A stretch of DNA of 64,000 nt, from the NCBI GenBank assembly GCA_964606385.1, contig CAZSFZ010000001.1, positions 62,001-126,000 of the forward strand, given 5' to 3'. This DNA is from Aquincolibacterium sp964606385 (GTDB lineage Bacteria > Omnitrophota > Omnitrophia > Omnitrophales > Aquincolibacteriaceae). The translations under genes were made by a program, and so were the position numbers. Below, piece by piece: positions 49,937-58,389 of the stretch. A model generated the notes under the pieces. That model ran no database searches, was not told where the DNA came from, and was given only the letters and a program-made list of their open reading frames with translations. Every line of letters starts with the position of its first letter. Position 1 is the stretch's first letter.

Positions 49937-50526
49937 GGTTTTTTCAACTCCGCGTAGTAAAGGGAACGGCCCTGGGCCGCCCACTTGATCTCGTAATTCG
50001 TCTTGTTCATACCGTCCAGGATCCTCTCGTTGACCGATTCACGGACATTCTCCCAAAGTTCCGCGGTGGCCGCTATGCTTTTCTTCACCGCGGCGTAATA
50101 ATCCGCGTCATCGGTCGCGACCTCGATCAATCCTCCGGGGATCAGCCGTGAATGAAGAAGCGTCAAAAAGTCGGGCGTAAAAACGCGTCGGACCTGGTGA
50201 CGGCGTTTCGGCCAGGGATCCGGAAAATAGACATGGAAAATACTGATGCTTTCCGGAGCGATCGCTTCTTTCAGAAATGCCCGCGCCTCGGCCCGGAGGA
50301 ACCGGATGTTCGGGAGCGCCCGCTTCTGGGCCCGAGTCTTCCCTATATTCATGAATTTGCTAACGCGGTCGACGCCGAGGAAATTGATCCCCGGATTCGC
50401 GACCGAACGGGCCACCAGGAACTTCCCTTTCCCGCACCCGATCTCCATTTCGACCGGATTAGAATTCCCGAAGAATTCGCTAAAAGCAATGGGTTCGTAT
50501 TTCTCTAGGGTGTGTGCGCGAACCAT
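49933..50526 (-). CDS. trmB: tRNA (guanine-N7-)-methyltransferase
   Basis: TrmB (197 residues) methylates G46 of tRNA to m7G. The SAM site EIGCGKGKFLV, FLGVDRVSKF, FLRAEARAFL and the catalytic FPDPWPKRRHQVRRV motif are present. N terminus appears complete at VRAHTLEKYEPIAFSEF. It overlaps the rlmD-like gene by 22 bases and the pseudouridine synthase by 4 bases, forming a small RNA-modification operon of three genes. Confidence 0.95.
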   Translation of the reverse strand: MVRAHTLEKYEPIAFSEFFGNSNPVEMEIGCGKGKFLVARSVANPGINFLGVDRVSKFMNIGKTRAQKRALPNIRFLRAEARAFLKEAIAPESISIFHVYFPDPWPKRRHQVRRVFTPDFLTLLHSRLIPGGLIEVATDDADYYAAVKKSIAATAELWENVRESVNERILDGMNKTNYEIKWAAQGRSLYYAELKKP

Positions 50527-51560
50527 ACCAAGGTCTCCAGATGACGCGTCCTCGGAAAAAAATCAAAGGGCATGACCTTTTGGGCCTGCCATCCCACGCG
50601 CGCCAGATGTTTCAGGTCCCGGGCAAGCGATTCCGGCGAACAGGAAAGATAGAACAGGGAACGGAGGTCTTGTGCCTGCCCGAGCGTTTCGATCGCGGAA
50701 CCCGCAAGGCCTCCGCGTGGCGGATCGATCAAAGCCACACAGGGTTTTCCGTGGAGTTCCTTTAAAACTTCCGGAAGGTGCACCTCCACCTGCCCCTCCA
50801 GGATCCTGACGTGGTCCAGGCCATGATATTTCACGTTGTAATGGGCCAGTTTCACGGAATCAAATCCGGATTCAATCATGACCACTTCGCGGGCACGGTC
50901 CGCCAACGCGATACCGAAAAGCCCGACGCCGGAATAAAGGTCCAGAAAAACCGTGTCTTTTGTCCAATGAATGAGCCCTTCGATCTTTGAAACGATCTTC
51001 TCTAAAATGAAAAGATTGGCCTGGAAAAAAGTGTCGAGGGCATAAAAGATCTTCCGTCCCTTCACAGTCGTCCAGAAATAATCTTCCTCTTTCATCCGGA
51101 GCGACCTACGGCCGATACCGCCCCAGAAAACCTTGCCTTCATCCCCCACCCGGACAACCAGATTTGCGACCTTATAATCCTCAGGAAGCTTCCTGACCGC
51201 TTCTTCCTTGAGGGTGGGCAAGAAATCATTGATCTCACGGCGGGCGATGGAACAAACCGTTACTTCCTGAAGCCGCTGGGTCCCCGGAAGCATGAACCCC
51301 ATCTGGCGCTCCCCGTTATTCCTTTTCCTCAAGGTCAGGTCCAAACGGTTCCTGTAATAGTAGGACTCCGGCGAAGGCGTGATCGTCTCAAAAACGCTTT
51401 CGCAAAGTCCGGCTTCCTTTATAAGAAGCTCTCGCAGGATCGTTTCCTTACGGACAAGTTCCTCCTCATAAGGGATATCCTGATACTGGCATCCGCCGCA
51501 GGCGCCAAAGATCGGGCACAGCGGTTTAACACTTGTGGGAACAGTCGTTGGGGTCAACAT
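50505..51560 (-). CDS. RlmD/RumA-like RNA m5U methyltransferase
   Basis: A 351-residue TrmA/RlmD/RumA-family enzyme that methylates C5 of uridine in 23S rRNA or tRNA. Cysteines of an N-terminal Fe4S4 site are in CPIFGACGGCQYQDIPYEEEL; the YYYRNRLDLTLRKR segment, SAM-binding DLYSGVGLFGIAL and catalytic Cys in LSCSPESLARDL with ALIDPPRGGL follow. The start 51560 has a possible leaderless promoter in front (51569-51597). Rlm position is uncertain, so no RlmD/C assignment is made. Confidence 0.92.
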   Translation of the reverse strand: MLTPTTVPTSVKPLCPIFGACGGCQYQDIPYEEELVRKETILRELLIKEAGLCESVFETITPSPESYYYRNRLDLTLRKRNNGERQMGFMLPGTQRLQEVTVCSIARREINDFLPTLKEEAVRKLPEDYKVANLVVRVGDEGKVFWGGIGRRSLRMKEEDYFWTTVKGRKIFYALDTFFQANLFILEKIVSKIEGLIHWTKDTVFLDLYSGVGLFGIALADRAREVVMIESGFDSVKLAHYNVKYHGLDHVRILEGQVEVHLPEVLKELHGKPCVALIDPPRGGLAGSAIETLGQAQDLRSLFYLSCSPESLARDLKHLARVGWQAQKVMPFDFFPRTRHLETLVWFAHTP

Positions 51561-51568
51561 GATGCGAT

Positions 51569-51597
51569 AGTTTAAGGAGTTGCCCACACTCCGTCGA
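51569..51597 (-). promoter_or_regulatory. Possible promoter abutting the RlmD-like gene
   Basis: Minus strand: -35 TCGACG (51597-51592), 17-base spacer, -10 TAAACT (51574-51569), eight bases before the ATG. No Shine-Dalgarno sequence is apparent. Weaker -35 than the neighbouring folB promoter. Confidence 0.4.
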
Positions 51598-51623
51598 GCG
51601 TTGTTTTGAAAGGACGAAGGCGA

Positions 51624-51652
51624 TTGAAAACCGATCTTTGAAAAGGTACACT
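51624..51652 (+). promoter_or_regulatory. Promoter abutting folB (likely leaderless)
   Basis: -35 TTGAAA (51624-51629), exact 17-base spacer, -10 TACACT (51647-51652), then TCATTC and the ATG at 51659. No usable Shine-Dalgarno sequence. Confidence 0.55.
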
Positions 51653-51658
51653 TCATTC

Positions 51659-52009
51659 ATGAGCGACAAAATCTTCATTCAGAACCTCGAGATTCGCTGC
51701 ATCATCGGAACGCTCCCTCGAGAGCGCAAGATCAAGCAGAAGCTTCTGATCGATCTCGAATTTCCCGCGTCCGCACGGAAAGCCGCGAAACGGGATGATC
51801 TGAGGGATGCTATCAACTATAAGAAGATCGCGGAGCGCGTGACGGCATTCGTTTCAAAAAGCCGTTTTTATCTCATCGAAACCTTGGCCGAACGCCTCGC
51901 GGCGTTTCTGCTCAAGGAATTCAAACTGAGAGGCATTCTTCTGCGCATCTCGAAACCGGGAGCTTTGAAGAACACGGAAAAGGTTGGGGTGGAGATCCGC
52001 AGGCCTTAG
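51659..52009 (+). CDS. folB: Dihydroneopterin aldolase
   Basis: FolB (116 residues) converts dihydroneopterin to 6-hydroxymethyl-dihydropterin in folate synthesis. Motifs: FIQNLEIRCIIGTLPRERKIKQ, DAINYKKIAERV, RFYLIETLAERLA (Glu of the active site region) and ISKPGAL. It fits the short single-domain family. The start at 51659 matches the family; no Shine-Dalgarno site lies at normal distance but a -10 ends six bases in front. Divergent from the RlmD-like gene; folP is at 20471. Confidence 0.94.
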   Translation: MSDKIFIQNLEIRCIIGTLPRERKIKQKLLIDLEFPASARKAAKRDDLRDAINYKKIAERVTAFVSKSRFYLIETLAERLAAFLLKEFKLRGILLRISKPGALKNTEKVGVEIRRP

Positions 52010-52015
52010 GAAGGA

Positions 52016-52327
52016 TCAGAGCGCCAGAGCCGCGTATTTGGCGTAAGGGGCGCCGCCGCGGGCCAGGTCCACCGCCCCGCTCACCACGCCTGTTACTGTC
52101 TGAAAAGTTCCCCGGACCGCTCCGGTCACAAGCCCGAACGGGAACATCACACGGCCGGTATCCTGGATCATGGCTTTGGGGATCGCGAACATGCTCCCTA
52201 CAAGCTTGGAAGCTCCGCGCGCGGCATAGGACACATCGGTCCCCACATCCGCATAGGCAGCGCAGGGCATAAGCAGAAAGCTCGCGACCAGCAAAAGCGC
52301 TAAGAAGGTTTCGGATTTTTTCATCAT
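52016..52327 (-). CDS. Small exported protein resembling the TIGR04073 family
   Basis: A 103-residue protein with a signal peptide (about 1-26) and a repeat-like amphipathic segment (ARGASKLVGSMFAIPKAM, then FGLVTGAVRGTFQTVTGVVSGAVDLARG). The Gly-rich pattern resembles exosortase-system-associated TIGR04073 proteins, but the match is from memory and the exosortase itself is not seen here. It is probably exported. Convergent with folB, 6 bases apart. GGGGAC precedes the first ATG. Confidence 0.7.
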   Translation of the reverse strand: MMKKSETFLALLLVASFLLMPCAAYADVGTDVSYAARGASKLVGSMFAIPKAMIQDTGRVMFPFGLVTGAVRGTFQTVTGVVSGAVDLARGGAPYAKYAALAL

Positions 52328-52360
52328 CGTTTGTCCCCTTCTATTGTCGGCATTAAACCT

Positions 52361-52388
52361 TTGAACTTTCGCTGATTTTGGCTATGAT
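52361..52388 (+). promoter_or_regulatory. Promoter abutting the hldD-like gene (likely leaderless)
   Basis: -35 TTGAAC (52361-52366), 16-base spacer, -10 TATGAT (52383-52388), then nine bases and the ATG at 52398. No Shine-Dalgarno sequence. Confidence 0.6.
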
Positions 52389-52397
52389 ATCGGCCCT

Positions 52398-53315
52398 ATG
52401 AAGAATATCCTTGTGACGGGCGGTTCCGGCTTCATCGGCTCGAATATCGCCCTCGAACTCCAGTCCAAGTTCCCGGAATCCCGTATTACCATCCTCGAAG
52501 ACTTTCGGAGCTCCTGCTTCAAGAACATCCTCGGCTTCAAGGGGGATGTCTTGGCCTACGACTGCGCCGACAAGTCCTGGATGAGCTGGGCCAAGGGCAA
52601 AAAGCTGGACATAATTTATCACATGGCCGCCATCACGGACACCACGATCCTTGATGAACAAAAAATGATGTTCGACAACGTCGAAGGCTTCCGCAATATC
52701 CTCGACCTCGCCGTCGAAAAGAAAGCGACCGTGGTCTACGCCTCCTCCGCGGCGACTTACGGTACCATCGACCGCCCCATCAAAGAATCCGATGCCGGTC
52801 AGCCGAATAATATCTACGGTTATTCCAAATGGATCATGGACCAACTCGCGCCTTCCTATTATGACAGGATCAAGGTGGTGGGGTTGCGGTTCTTCAATGT
52901 CTTCGGCCCCAGGGAATACTATAAGGGACACGCTTCAAGCATGATCTACCAGCTCGCGCTCAAGATGATGGAAGGCCACCGCCCGCGCATCTTTAAATGG
53001 GGGGAACAGAAACGCGACCACATCTACGTCAAAGACGTCGTAACCGCCACGCTCATGGCGCACAAGGCCAAAGTTTCCACCGTCATGAACCTCGGCACCG
53101 GTCAGGCGACTTCTTTTAACGAGATCGTCGATGCCTTGAACGAAGCCCTCGGGACCAATTACAAACCGGACTACTTCGACAATCCCTACAGTTTTTATCA
53201 GAACTTCACGCAGGCGGACATGAGCCATCATGAGAAAATGACGGGGTTCCGCTGTCAATACACGACCCGTGAAGGCATCCTCGATTACGTCAAGAACTAC
53301 CTCGTCAAGAAGTAG
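52398..53315 (+). CDS. NAD-dependent sugar epimerase, HldD-like
   Basis: A 305-residue short-chain dehydrogenase-type epimerase resembling ADP-L-glycero-D-manno-heptose 6-epimerase (HldD). NAD-binding TGGSGFIGSNIALEL, the catalytic Tyr-Lys in NIYGYSKWIMDQ and the HldD-like FFNVFGPREYYKGHASSMIYQ and QKRDHIYVKDVV are present. HldD makes the heptose precursor of the LPS core, which fits with the LptF/G gene. Other nucleotide-sugar epimerases are not excluded. Confidence 0.9.
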   Translation: MKNILVTGGSGFIGSNIALELQSKFPESRITILEDFRSSCFKNILGFKGDVLAYDCADKSWMSWAKGKKLDIIYHMAAITDTTILDEQKMMFDNVEGFRNILDLAVEKKATVVYASSAATYGTIDRPIKESDAGQPNNIYGYSKWIMDQLAPSYYDRIKVVGLRFFNVFGPREYYKGHASSMIYQLALKMMEGHRPRIFKWGEQKRDHIYVKDVVTATLMAHKAKVSTVMNLGTGQATSFNEIVDALNEALGTNYKPDYFDNPYSFYQNFTQADMSHHEKMTGFRCQYTTREGILDYVKNYLVKK

Positions 53316-53324
53316 CGGTCCCGC

Positions 53325-53352
53325 TTGCCAAATTAAAGAAATCCGCTAGACT
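53325..53352 (+). promoter_or_regulatory. Promoter abutting the AI-2E-type permease gene (likely leaderless)
   Basis: -35 TTGCCA (53325-53330), 16-base spacer, -10 TAGACT (53347-53352), then AGTTCC and the ATG at 53359. No Shine-Dalgarno sequence. Confidence 0.6.
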
Positions 53353-53358
53353 AGTTCC

Positions 53359-54411
53359 ATGAAACGCGAAAATTTCATCTCCTATTTTTTCATTATCGCG
53401 CTCGTCTTTATCGTTTACCTCGTCTTCAGGATCTTCTCCCCGTTCTTTTCGGCCATGTTCTGGTCGGCCGTACTGGCGTTCGCGGTCTACCCCGTCTACA
53501 CGCCGCTCCGGAACCGGTTCCCGAAACACTCGACGCTCACGGCGATCGTGATGACCATCCTGGTGTTCGTCCTCATTATCCTGCCCCTGGCGATGATCCT
53601 GGTCAACGTAACGACGCAGGCCATTGAAACATCCCAATGGGTTTACAGTTACATCCGGGAAGGAAAGCTGGAGACTCTGATCGAAAATATCCGGGCCACA
53701 AGCTGGATCCAGAAGGTCGAGACCCGGATTGTCCAGTGGGACCTTTTAAAACAGAACCTGACGAGCTGGCTTTTGGCCGCAGCCAAAAGCGGCGGGAATT
53801 ACACGGCAGGGCAGGTCGGCGCTTTCACGAAGAACATCCTCTTTTTCCTGTTGAACTTCTTTTTTATGTTCTTCCTCACCTTTGTCTTCTTCAAACACGG
53901 CGAGACCATCTACAACTTCATTTATCAGGCCTCCCCTTTTGAGAAAGATACCAAAACCGCCCTCTTCAAACAGATCAACGACACCTTCACCGCCGTGATC
54001 CGAGGCCAGATCTTGACAAGCTTCGCTCAAGCCACCATTTCGGGCATCACGTTCTGGCTGCTTGGGATCCCCGTGCCGGTCTTCTTCGCGTTCCTGCTTT
54101 TCATGACATCCCTCATCCCGATCCTGGGAGCGGCGAGCATCTGGGTGCCCCTGGTGATCTACCTGGTGATTTCGCAACTTTATGTGAAGGCGATCATCCT
54201 GGGGGTCGTGGGAGTGCTGGGGATCAGCCTTCTGGATAACATCATGAAGCCGGCGATCATCGGGGAAAGGACCAAGCTCCCCTACTTCCTTCTGTTCTTC
54301 GGGATGATGGGAGGGTTGAAATTCTTCGGCCTGATGGGGATCTTCCTGGCGCCCGTGGTCCTGTCACTTTTTTTCGCGCTGATCAAGATCTACCGCGAAA
54401 AATACGTCTGA
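53359..54411 (+). CDS. AI-2E family transporter (TqsA/YdgG-like permease)
   Basis: A 350-residue membrane protein with about eight helices. The hydrophobic N-terminal helices (SYFFIIALVFIVYLVFRIFS) and the C-terminal LLFMTSLIPILGAASIWVPLVIYL plus DNIMKPAIIGERTKLPYFLLFFGMMGG are the AI-2E/PerM family signature. The family includes AI-2 exporters, Na+/H+ antiporters and permeases, so substrate is unknown. The gene has its own promoter and lies 43 bases after hldD-like. Confidence 0.93.
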   Translation: MKRENFISYFFIIALVFIVYLVFRIFSPFFSAMFWSAVLAFAVYPVYTPLRNRFPKHSTLTAIVMTILVFVLIILPLAMILVNVTTQAIETSQWVYSYIREGKLETLIENIRATSWIQKVETRIVQWDLLKQNLTSWLLAAAKSGGNYTAGQVGAFTKNILFFLLNFFFMFFLTFVFFKHGETIYNFIYQASPFEKDTKTALFKQINDTFTAVIRGQILTSFAQATISGITFWLLGIPVPVFFAFLLFMTSLIPILGAASIWVPLVIYLVISQLYVKAIILGVVGVLGISLLDNIMKPAIIGERTKLPYFLLFFGMMGGLKFFGLMGIFLAPVVLSLFFALIKIYREKYV

Positions 54412-54450
54412 TCTCCCGGAATAGAGATCCCGGGATCCTTCCCTCTTTCC

Positions 54451-55557
54451 TTAAGCCCCAAGAATCTTGGTGTCCTGCCCGATCTTGATGCCTTTCATCA
54501 TGGCCATCAGATCTTCCGCGGAGGTACTGGCGTCGAGCGCGGCTTCCTGGGTGATCGTGCCGGCTTTCCAGAGGTCCAGAAGCGCCTGGTCCATCGTCTG
54601 CATCCCTTCCTCGCGGGAATTCCGGATCGCCTGGGGGATCTTGTCGATCTTGTGATCGACAATGAGCTGGCGGGTCATGTAATTCCCTAACAACACTTCA
54701 CACGCCGGCACAAGCGCCTTCCCATCCTTGGCGACCAGAAGTTTCTGGACCATGATGCAAGACATGTTCGCCGCAAAATAACGCAAGGCTGATTCCCTTT
54801 CCTCCTGGGGGAAGAAGCCCAACACGCGGTCAAAGACCTGGCTCGCGGATTTGGCGTGGACCGTAGAGATCACCAGCCTTCCCACTTCCGCCGAAGCGAG
54901 CGCAAAATTAAAGGACTCCGCGTCGCGCATTTCCCCGATCACGATCACATCAGGGGACTGGCGCACCACGTATTTCAAGGCCGAAACAAAACTTTCCGCG
55001 TCCTGCCCGATCTCGCGCTGCTGGATGAGGCAATGCTTGTCCTCATGCATATACTCCACCGGATCCTCGATCGTCAGGATGTGCTTCTGGACGCTTTCGT
55101 TCATGTTCTGGATCATAGCCGCCACGGTCGTCGTTTTTCCCGAAGACACGGTGCCCCCGATGAGGATGATCCCGGATTTTTCGAGAGAGACTTTTTTAAG
55201 AACCGTCGGCAGGCCCAACATCTCAAAACTGGGAACGCCCTTCCAGAGAAGACGCAGCACGAGCGAGATCTCCCCGTGCTGGAAAAAAGCGTTGCCGCGG
55301 AAACGGCAACCCTTCGCGTGGAAGGAAAACCCGAAATCCACGCTTTTGTTCTTCTCGAGCATTTCCTGCTGGCGCGGGTCCAGCAGCCGTCCGGCCAATT
55401 CGCGGAGCTCGGCAGCGGAAAGCCCCGGCATCGCCATCGCGACCACCTTGCCGCCGATGCGGATGCGGGGAGGAACATCGGCCTTTAAAAAAACATCCTG
55501 GCCTTTCTGTTCGATCACGGTTTCAAGGCAAGAGGTCAGATAAGTGTTCGTATCCAT
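54451..55557 (-). CDS. PilT/PilU-type twitching motility ATPase
   Basis: A 368-residue type IV pilus retraction ATPase. Walker A is GGTVSSGKTTT (near 131), Asp box EDPVEYMHEDKH, Walker B GEMRDAESFNFAL and His box STVHAKSASQVFDRVLGFFP. The C-terminal IRNSREEGMQTMDQALLDL segment is close to PilU. No other pil genes lie in the window, so it may serve a dispersed pilus system. AAAGGAG precedes the ATG; promoter at 55601-55629. Confidence 0.92.
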   Translation of the reverse strand: MDTNTYLTSCLETVIEQKGQDVFLKADVPPRIRIGGKVVAMAMPGLSAAELRELAGRLLDPRQQEMLEKNKSVDFGFSFHAKGCRFRGNAFFQHGEISLVLRLLWKGVPSFEMLGLPTVLKKVSLEKSGIILIGGTVSSGKTTTVAAMIQNMNESVQKHILTIEDPVEYMHEDKHCLIQQREIGQDAESFVSALKYVVRQSPDVIVIGEMRDAESFNFALASAEVGRLVISTVHAKSASQVFDRVLGFFPQEERESALRYFAANMSCIMVQKLLVAKDGKALVPACEVLLGNYMTRQLIVDHKIDKIPQAIRNSREEGMQTMDQALLDLWKAGTITQEAALDASTSAEDLMAMMKGIKIGQDTKILGA

Positions 55558-55600
55558 GAGGCTCCTTTCATCCGTTGCGATCCCGTATCAAGACGCGCAC

Positions 55601-55629
55601 ATTTTAACAGCCTCTCCAAAGCACTGCAA
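55601..55629 (-). promoter_or_regulatory. Promoter of the PilT/PilU gene
   Basis: Minus strand: -35 TTGCAG (55629-55624), 17-base spacer, -10 TAAAAT (55606-55601). The ATG is 43 bases downstream with AAGGAG in front. Confidence 0.6.
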
Positions 55630-55738
55630 CAGACCTCTCGCCCCCCATAAAAATAAATTTCCTTTTCAAAGCCCGCTTGGTTATCATAGAGCGTCTTTTA
55701 GGTCAAAAGGACTTATTCAATTCCGGAGAACCGATTTC

Positions 55739-57133
55739 ATGAGGATCACGGGGAGAACTTCGGCCACAGAGATTTACGAAAAAGCCTGCCAGCTTTATCA
55801 GCTGCGGGTGATCGCAATCCTCATCCTGGCCCCCCTCTATTTCCTGGCTTACAAGCTCGGGAACTTCCCGAATACCAATCTTTGGCCCCTCTGCGTTGTC
55901 ATCGCCGTTGAACTTTTCGTGAACTACCCGCACCGGACCCTTTTCAAGGATATCCGCTCGGGCACCGATGCCCTTGTCGCGTCGGTCATGATCGATTTTC
56001 TGGCGGAGACCGCGGCGATGCATCTGTTGGGCAATGTCGACCTGTTCATCTACGCTTCCTGCTTTTTCATTTCGATCGTTTACTGCGCCCTAAACTTGCC
56101 GGCCGCTTTGAGCTTCAAGATGGCTTCGCTCGCGTCGACTCTCTATGTTTCCCTGATCCTGCTGGGACATCTGGGCATTATCCCGGAAACCATCCACCTC
56201 GGCACAAAAGGAAATTTAGCGCAGGAAATCGCCCTCATTATCCGTAATGTCGCTTTCTTTTACTTGATCGCCCTTCTGGTGCGGCTCATGGCCGCGGCCC
56301 TCGTGAAGAAAGATGAACGTCTCGAGGAACTCCTCTGGGAACTCCGGGAAACGAGCGCCAAGGTCAAGTACGCCCATCACATGCAGACCGATTATTTTGC
56401 CCGCATGAGCCATGAGATCCGCGCGCCCCTCAACTCGATCCTGGGCTTTTCCCAGCTCCTCCTGGAAGCGCCCAAGGAATCCCTGACCGAAAAACAGAGG
56501 GATTTCCTCTCGAGGATCGAACGCAGCGGCAAACACCTGCGGGAACTCATCAACGACGTGCTGGATATCTCCAAGATCGAGTCCAAAAAGCTCCAGCTGA
56601 CGCTTCACGAGATCGACCTCGTAAAGATCATTTATACCGCGATGGATCTTTTCGCGGAAGAAGCCGTCACCAAACGCGTGAACTTGCGTTTCACCGAAAA
56701 ACCTCAAACCCTCCGGGTCATCGGCGACGAGCTCAAGATCCGCCAGGTCCTTTACAACCTGCTATCGAACTCCATGAAATTCACAGACAAGGGATTTATT
56801 CATATCCTGCTGACCCAGGAACCCGAGGGCGGGGCCAGGATCACCGTGCAGGACTCCGGACCGGGGATCGAACCCAAGGACCAGGCGGTGATCTTCAAGG
56901 CCTATGAACAGGGCGGCAGGGCCACAGACGCGACACACAAGGGAACGGGCTTGGGGCTAGCCATCAGCAAGCAGTTCGTGGAGATGCATGGAGGAAAGAT
57001 CTGGGTGGAAAGCGAGCCCGGCCAAGGCTCCCGTTTTATTTTCACGCTTCCCCACGCGCCCTCGGTCCCGGCTTCCAAGGAAACCCTGCCCCCGCCATCC
57101 ACTCCGGGTCACAATCCCGATTCTCTCATCTAA
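55739..57133 (+). CDS. Membrane sensor histidine kinase
   Basis: A 464-residue histidine kinase. Six N-terminal transmembrane helices (about 22-190) form an MASE-type sensor without a recognised name, then a coiled linker, a HisKA domain with the phospho-acceptor in MSHEIRAPLNSILGFSQLL, and a HATPase domain (N box YNLLSNSMKFT, DSGPGI and GTGLGLAIS). The start 55739 has GGAGA in front; upstream in-frame Met codons are rejected. No response regulator is adjacent, but a lone receiver is at 7762. Confidence 0.92.
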   Translation: MRITGRTSATEIYEKACQLYQLRVIAILILAPLYFLAYKLGNFPNTNLWPLCVVIAVELFVNYPHRTLFKDIRSGTDALVASVMIDFLAETAAMHLLGNVDLFIYASCFFISIVYCALNLPAALSFKMASLASTLYVSLILLGHLGIIPETIHLGTKGNLAQEIALIIRNVAFFYLIALLVRLMAAALVKKDERLEELLWELRETSAKVKYAHHMQTDYFARMSHEIRAPLNSILGFSQLLLEAPKESLTEKQRDFLSRIERSGKHLRELINDVLDISKIESKKLQLTLHEIDLVKIIYTAMDLFAEEAVTKRVNLRFTEKPQTLRVIGDELKIRQVLYNLLSNSMKFTDKGFIHILLTQEPEGGARITVQDSGPGIEPKDQAVIFKAYEQGGRATDATHKGTGLGLAISKQFVEMHGGKIWVESEPGQGSRFIFTLPHAPSVPASKETLPPPSTPGHNPDSLI

Positions 57134-57158
57134 CGGGTCGGGGAACAAAAGACGTTCT

Positions 57159-57470
57159 TCAGGACTTCCGCAGGCCTTCGCAATAATCCAGACTTCGGCC
57201 GGTTTTCCAGGAAAGCGGGAAATCGCGGCACTGTTGCGGCCTTGCCTCGTAGACCCGACATCCTGTCGGCTCAAGAAAAATGCAGGTCTCGTCGGGATTT
57301 TTTTTAAGCGCGAGATGCTGGCGGTCCATGAGCAGGCAATGCGTGTCCGTAAACCGGTAAATGTCCATCCCGAGGCAAGACGCGAGCCGTTCGGCGTCCT
57401 CCCCTTTGAGATAAACGAATCCGGGCTGTTTACAGCAGGCGCAGCAGCGCTGACAATGGAAGTGGTTCAT
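57159..57470 (-). CDS. YkgJ-type CxxCxxCC-cluster protein
   Basis: A 103-residue protein of the YkgJ/CxxCxxCC family. The cluster cysteines are CQRCCACC near the N terminus, followed by CIFLEPTGCRVYEARPQQCRDFP, the usual distal cysteines. Such proteins probably bind zinc or an Fe-S cluster; function is unknown. It is convergent with the histidine kinase gene (stops 26 bases apart). The minus-strand DUF4870 gene and its terminator lie upstream. Confidence 0.9.
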   Translation of the reverse strand: MNHFHCQRCCACCKQPGFVYLKGEDAERLASCLGMDIYRFTDTHCLLMDRQHLALKKNPDETCIFLEPTGCRVYEARPQQCRDFPLSWKTGRSLDYCEGLRKS

Positions 57471-57475
57471 AAAAT

Positions 57476-57507
57476 AAAAAGGGGCAGGCTTTAAAAGCCT
57501 GCCCCTT
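57476..57507 (-). terminator. Rho-independent terminator after the DUF4870 gene
   Basis: GGGGCAGGCTTTAAAAGCCT followed by GCCCC (57481-57505) forms an 11-12 bp stem with a tiny loop. On the minus strand it is followed by TTTTTATTTTA. It lies 14 bases after the DUF4870 stop. A shorter T run exists on the plus side. Confidence 0.88.
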
Positions 57508-57520
57508 CGGTTTTGAAAGG

Positions 57521-57862
57521 TTACTTTCCGAGCTGTTGTTCGACGAAATCACCGACCACGGGGAGCTTATAGCGTTCCCCTTTGTAGGCCTTGACCATCA
57601 AAACGATCCAGAGAACGATCCCCAACGGCCAAAGCAGCATCCCCACCAGGACACCCAGGACCGGGATGAACCCGATCACCGCCGAGATGATAAAAAGCGC
57701 CAGGAACGTCACGAGCGATTGGAGCGCGTGAAAACGCACGAAAGCGTTCTTTTGTTCCAACAGAAGGAACACAAGCCCCGTCACCCATCCGAATACATAA
57801 CAAAAAAGTGCTTCGAGATTTTCCGTCACACCTAGTACAGTGTTTTTATTCTCATCCGCCAT
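57521..57862 (-). CDS. DUF4870 small membrane protein
   Basis: A 113-residue DUF4870 (Tic20-like) protein. Three helices: EALFCYVFGWVTGLVFLLLE, FHALQSLVTFLALFIISAVI and GMLLWPLGIVLWIVLMVKAY; the FVRFHALQSL motif is the family hallmark. Function is unknown. Its ATG has GGGGG in front. It lies opposite the HIT gene and ends at the terminator at 57476. Confidence 0.92.
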   Translation of the reverse strand: MADENKNTVLGVTENLEALFCYVFGWVTGLVFLLLEQKNAFVRFHALQSLVTFLALFIISAVIGFIPVLGVLVGMLLWPLGIVLWIVLMVKAYKGERYKLPVVGDFVEQQLGK

Positions 57863-57996
57863 CTTGGACCCCCTTGTTCTTTAAAAGTGCGCTGACGCTA
57901 TTGTATCGTATTTATTTAAAAAAACTATACCCCTCTCCGCAAAGCGGGCTACAATGGCCGCCGTTCAGGAACATTTCCATCATTCAGGAGGTTTTT

Positions 57997-58389
57997 ATGC
58001 CGACCCTTTTCACGAAGATCCTCGCGGGAGAGATCCCGGCCCACAAAATCCTCGAGAACGAAAAATACCTCGCTTTCCTCGACATCCGCCCGCTCAATCC
58101 GGGGCACACGCTCGTGATCCCCAAACAGGAAGTGGACTATATTTTTGACATGGAAGACGAACTGCTGAAGGGGTTGATGGTGTTCTCTAAAAAAGTCGCG
58201 AAGGCGATCCAGAAAGCCTTCCCCTGCAAAAAGGTCGGGGTCGCCGTGGTGGGGATCGAAGTCCCCCACACCCACATTCATCTGATCCCGGTCAATAGCG
58301 TCGGCGATCTTAATTTCTCGAGGGCCAAAGCCGCGACGCCGGAGGAACTCGCGGAGGCCGCGCGGAAGATCCGTGCCTGTCTTGATTAG
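57997..58389 (+). CDS. HIT-family protein
   Basis: A 130-residue HIT (Hint-like) protein that hydrolyses nucleoside phosphoramidates or dinucleotides. The active-site histidine triad is HTHIHLIPV, preceded by LAFLDIRPLNPGHTLVIPK. The start at 57997 is set by CAGGAGG six bases in front; a longer in-frame reading to 57808 would run through DUF4870's 5' region and is rejected. Its stop codon overlaps the convergent thrH stop (TTAG). Confidence 0.93.
   Translation: MPTLFTKILAGEIPAHKILENEKYLAFLDIRPLNPGHTLVIPKQEVDYIFDMEDELLKGLMVFSKKVAKAIQKAFPCKKVGVAVVGIEVPHTHIHLIPVNSVGDLNFSRAKAATPEELAEAARKIRACLD

Noticed and set aside
57863..57996. Second promoter pair between DUF4870 and HIT genes
   Set aside because: TACAAT words exist on both strands but no matching -35 box is at a normal distance, so no promoter is called.
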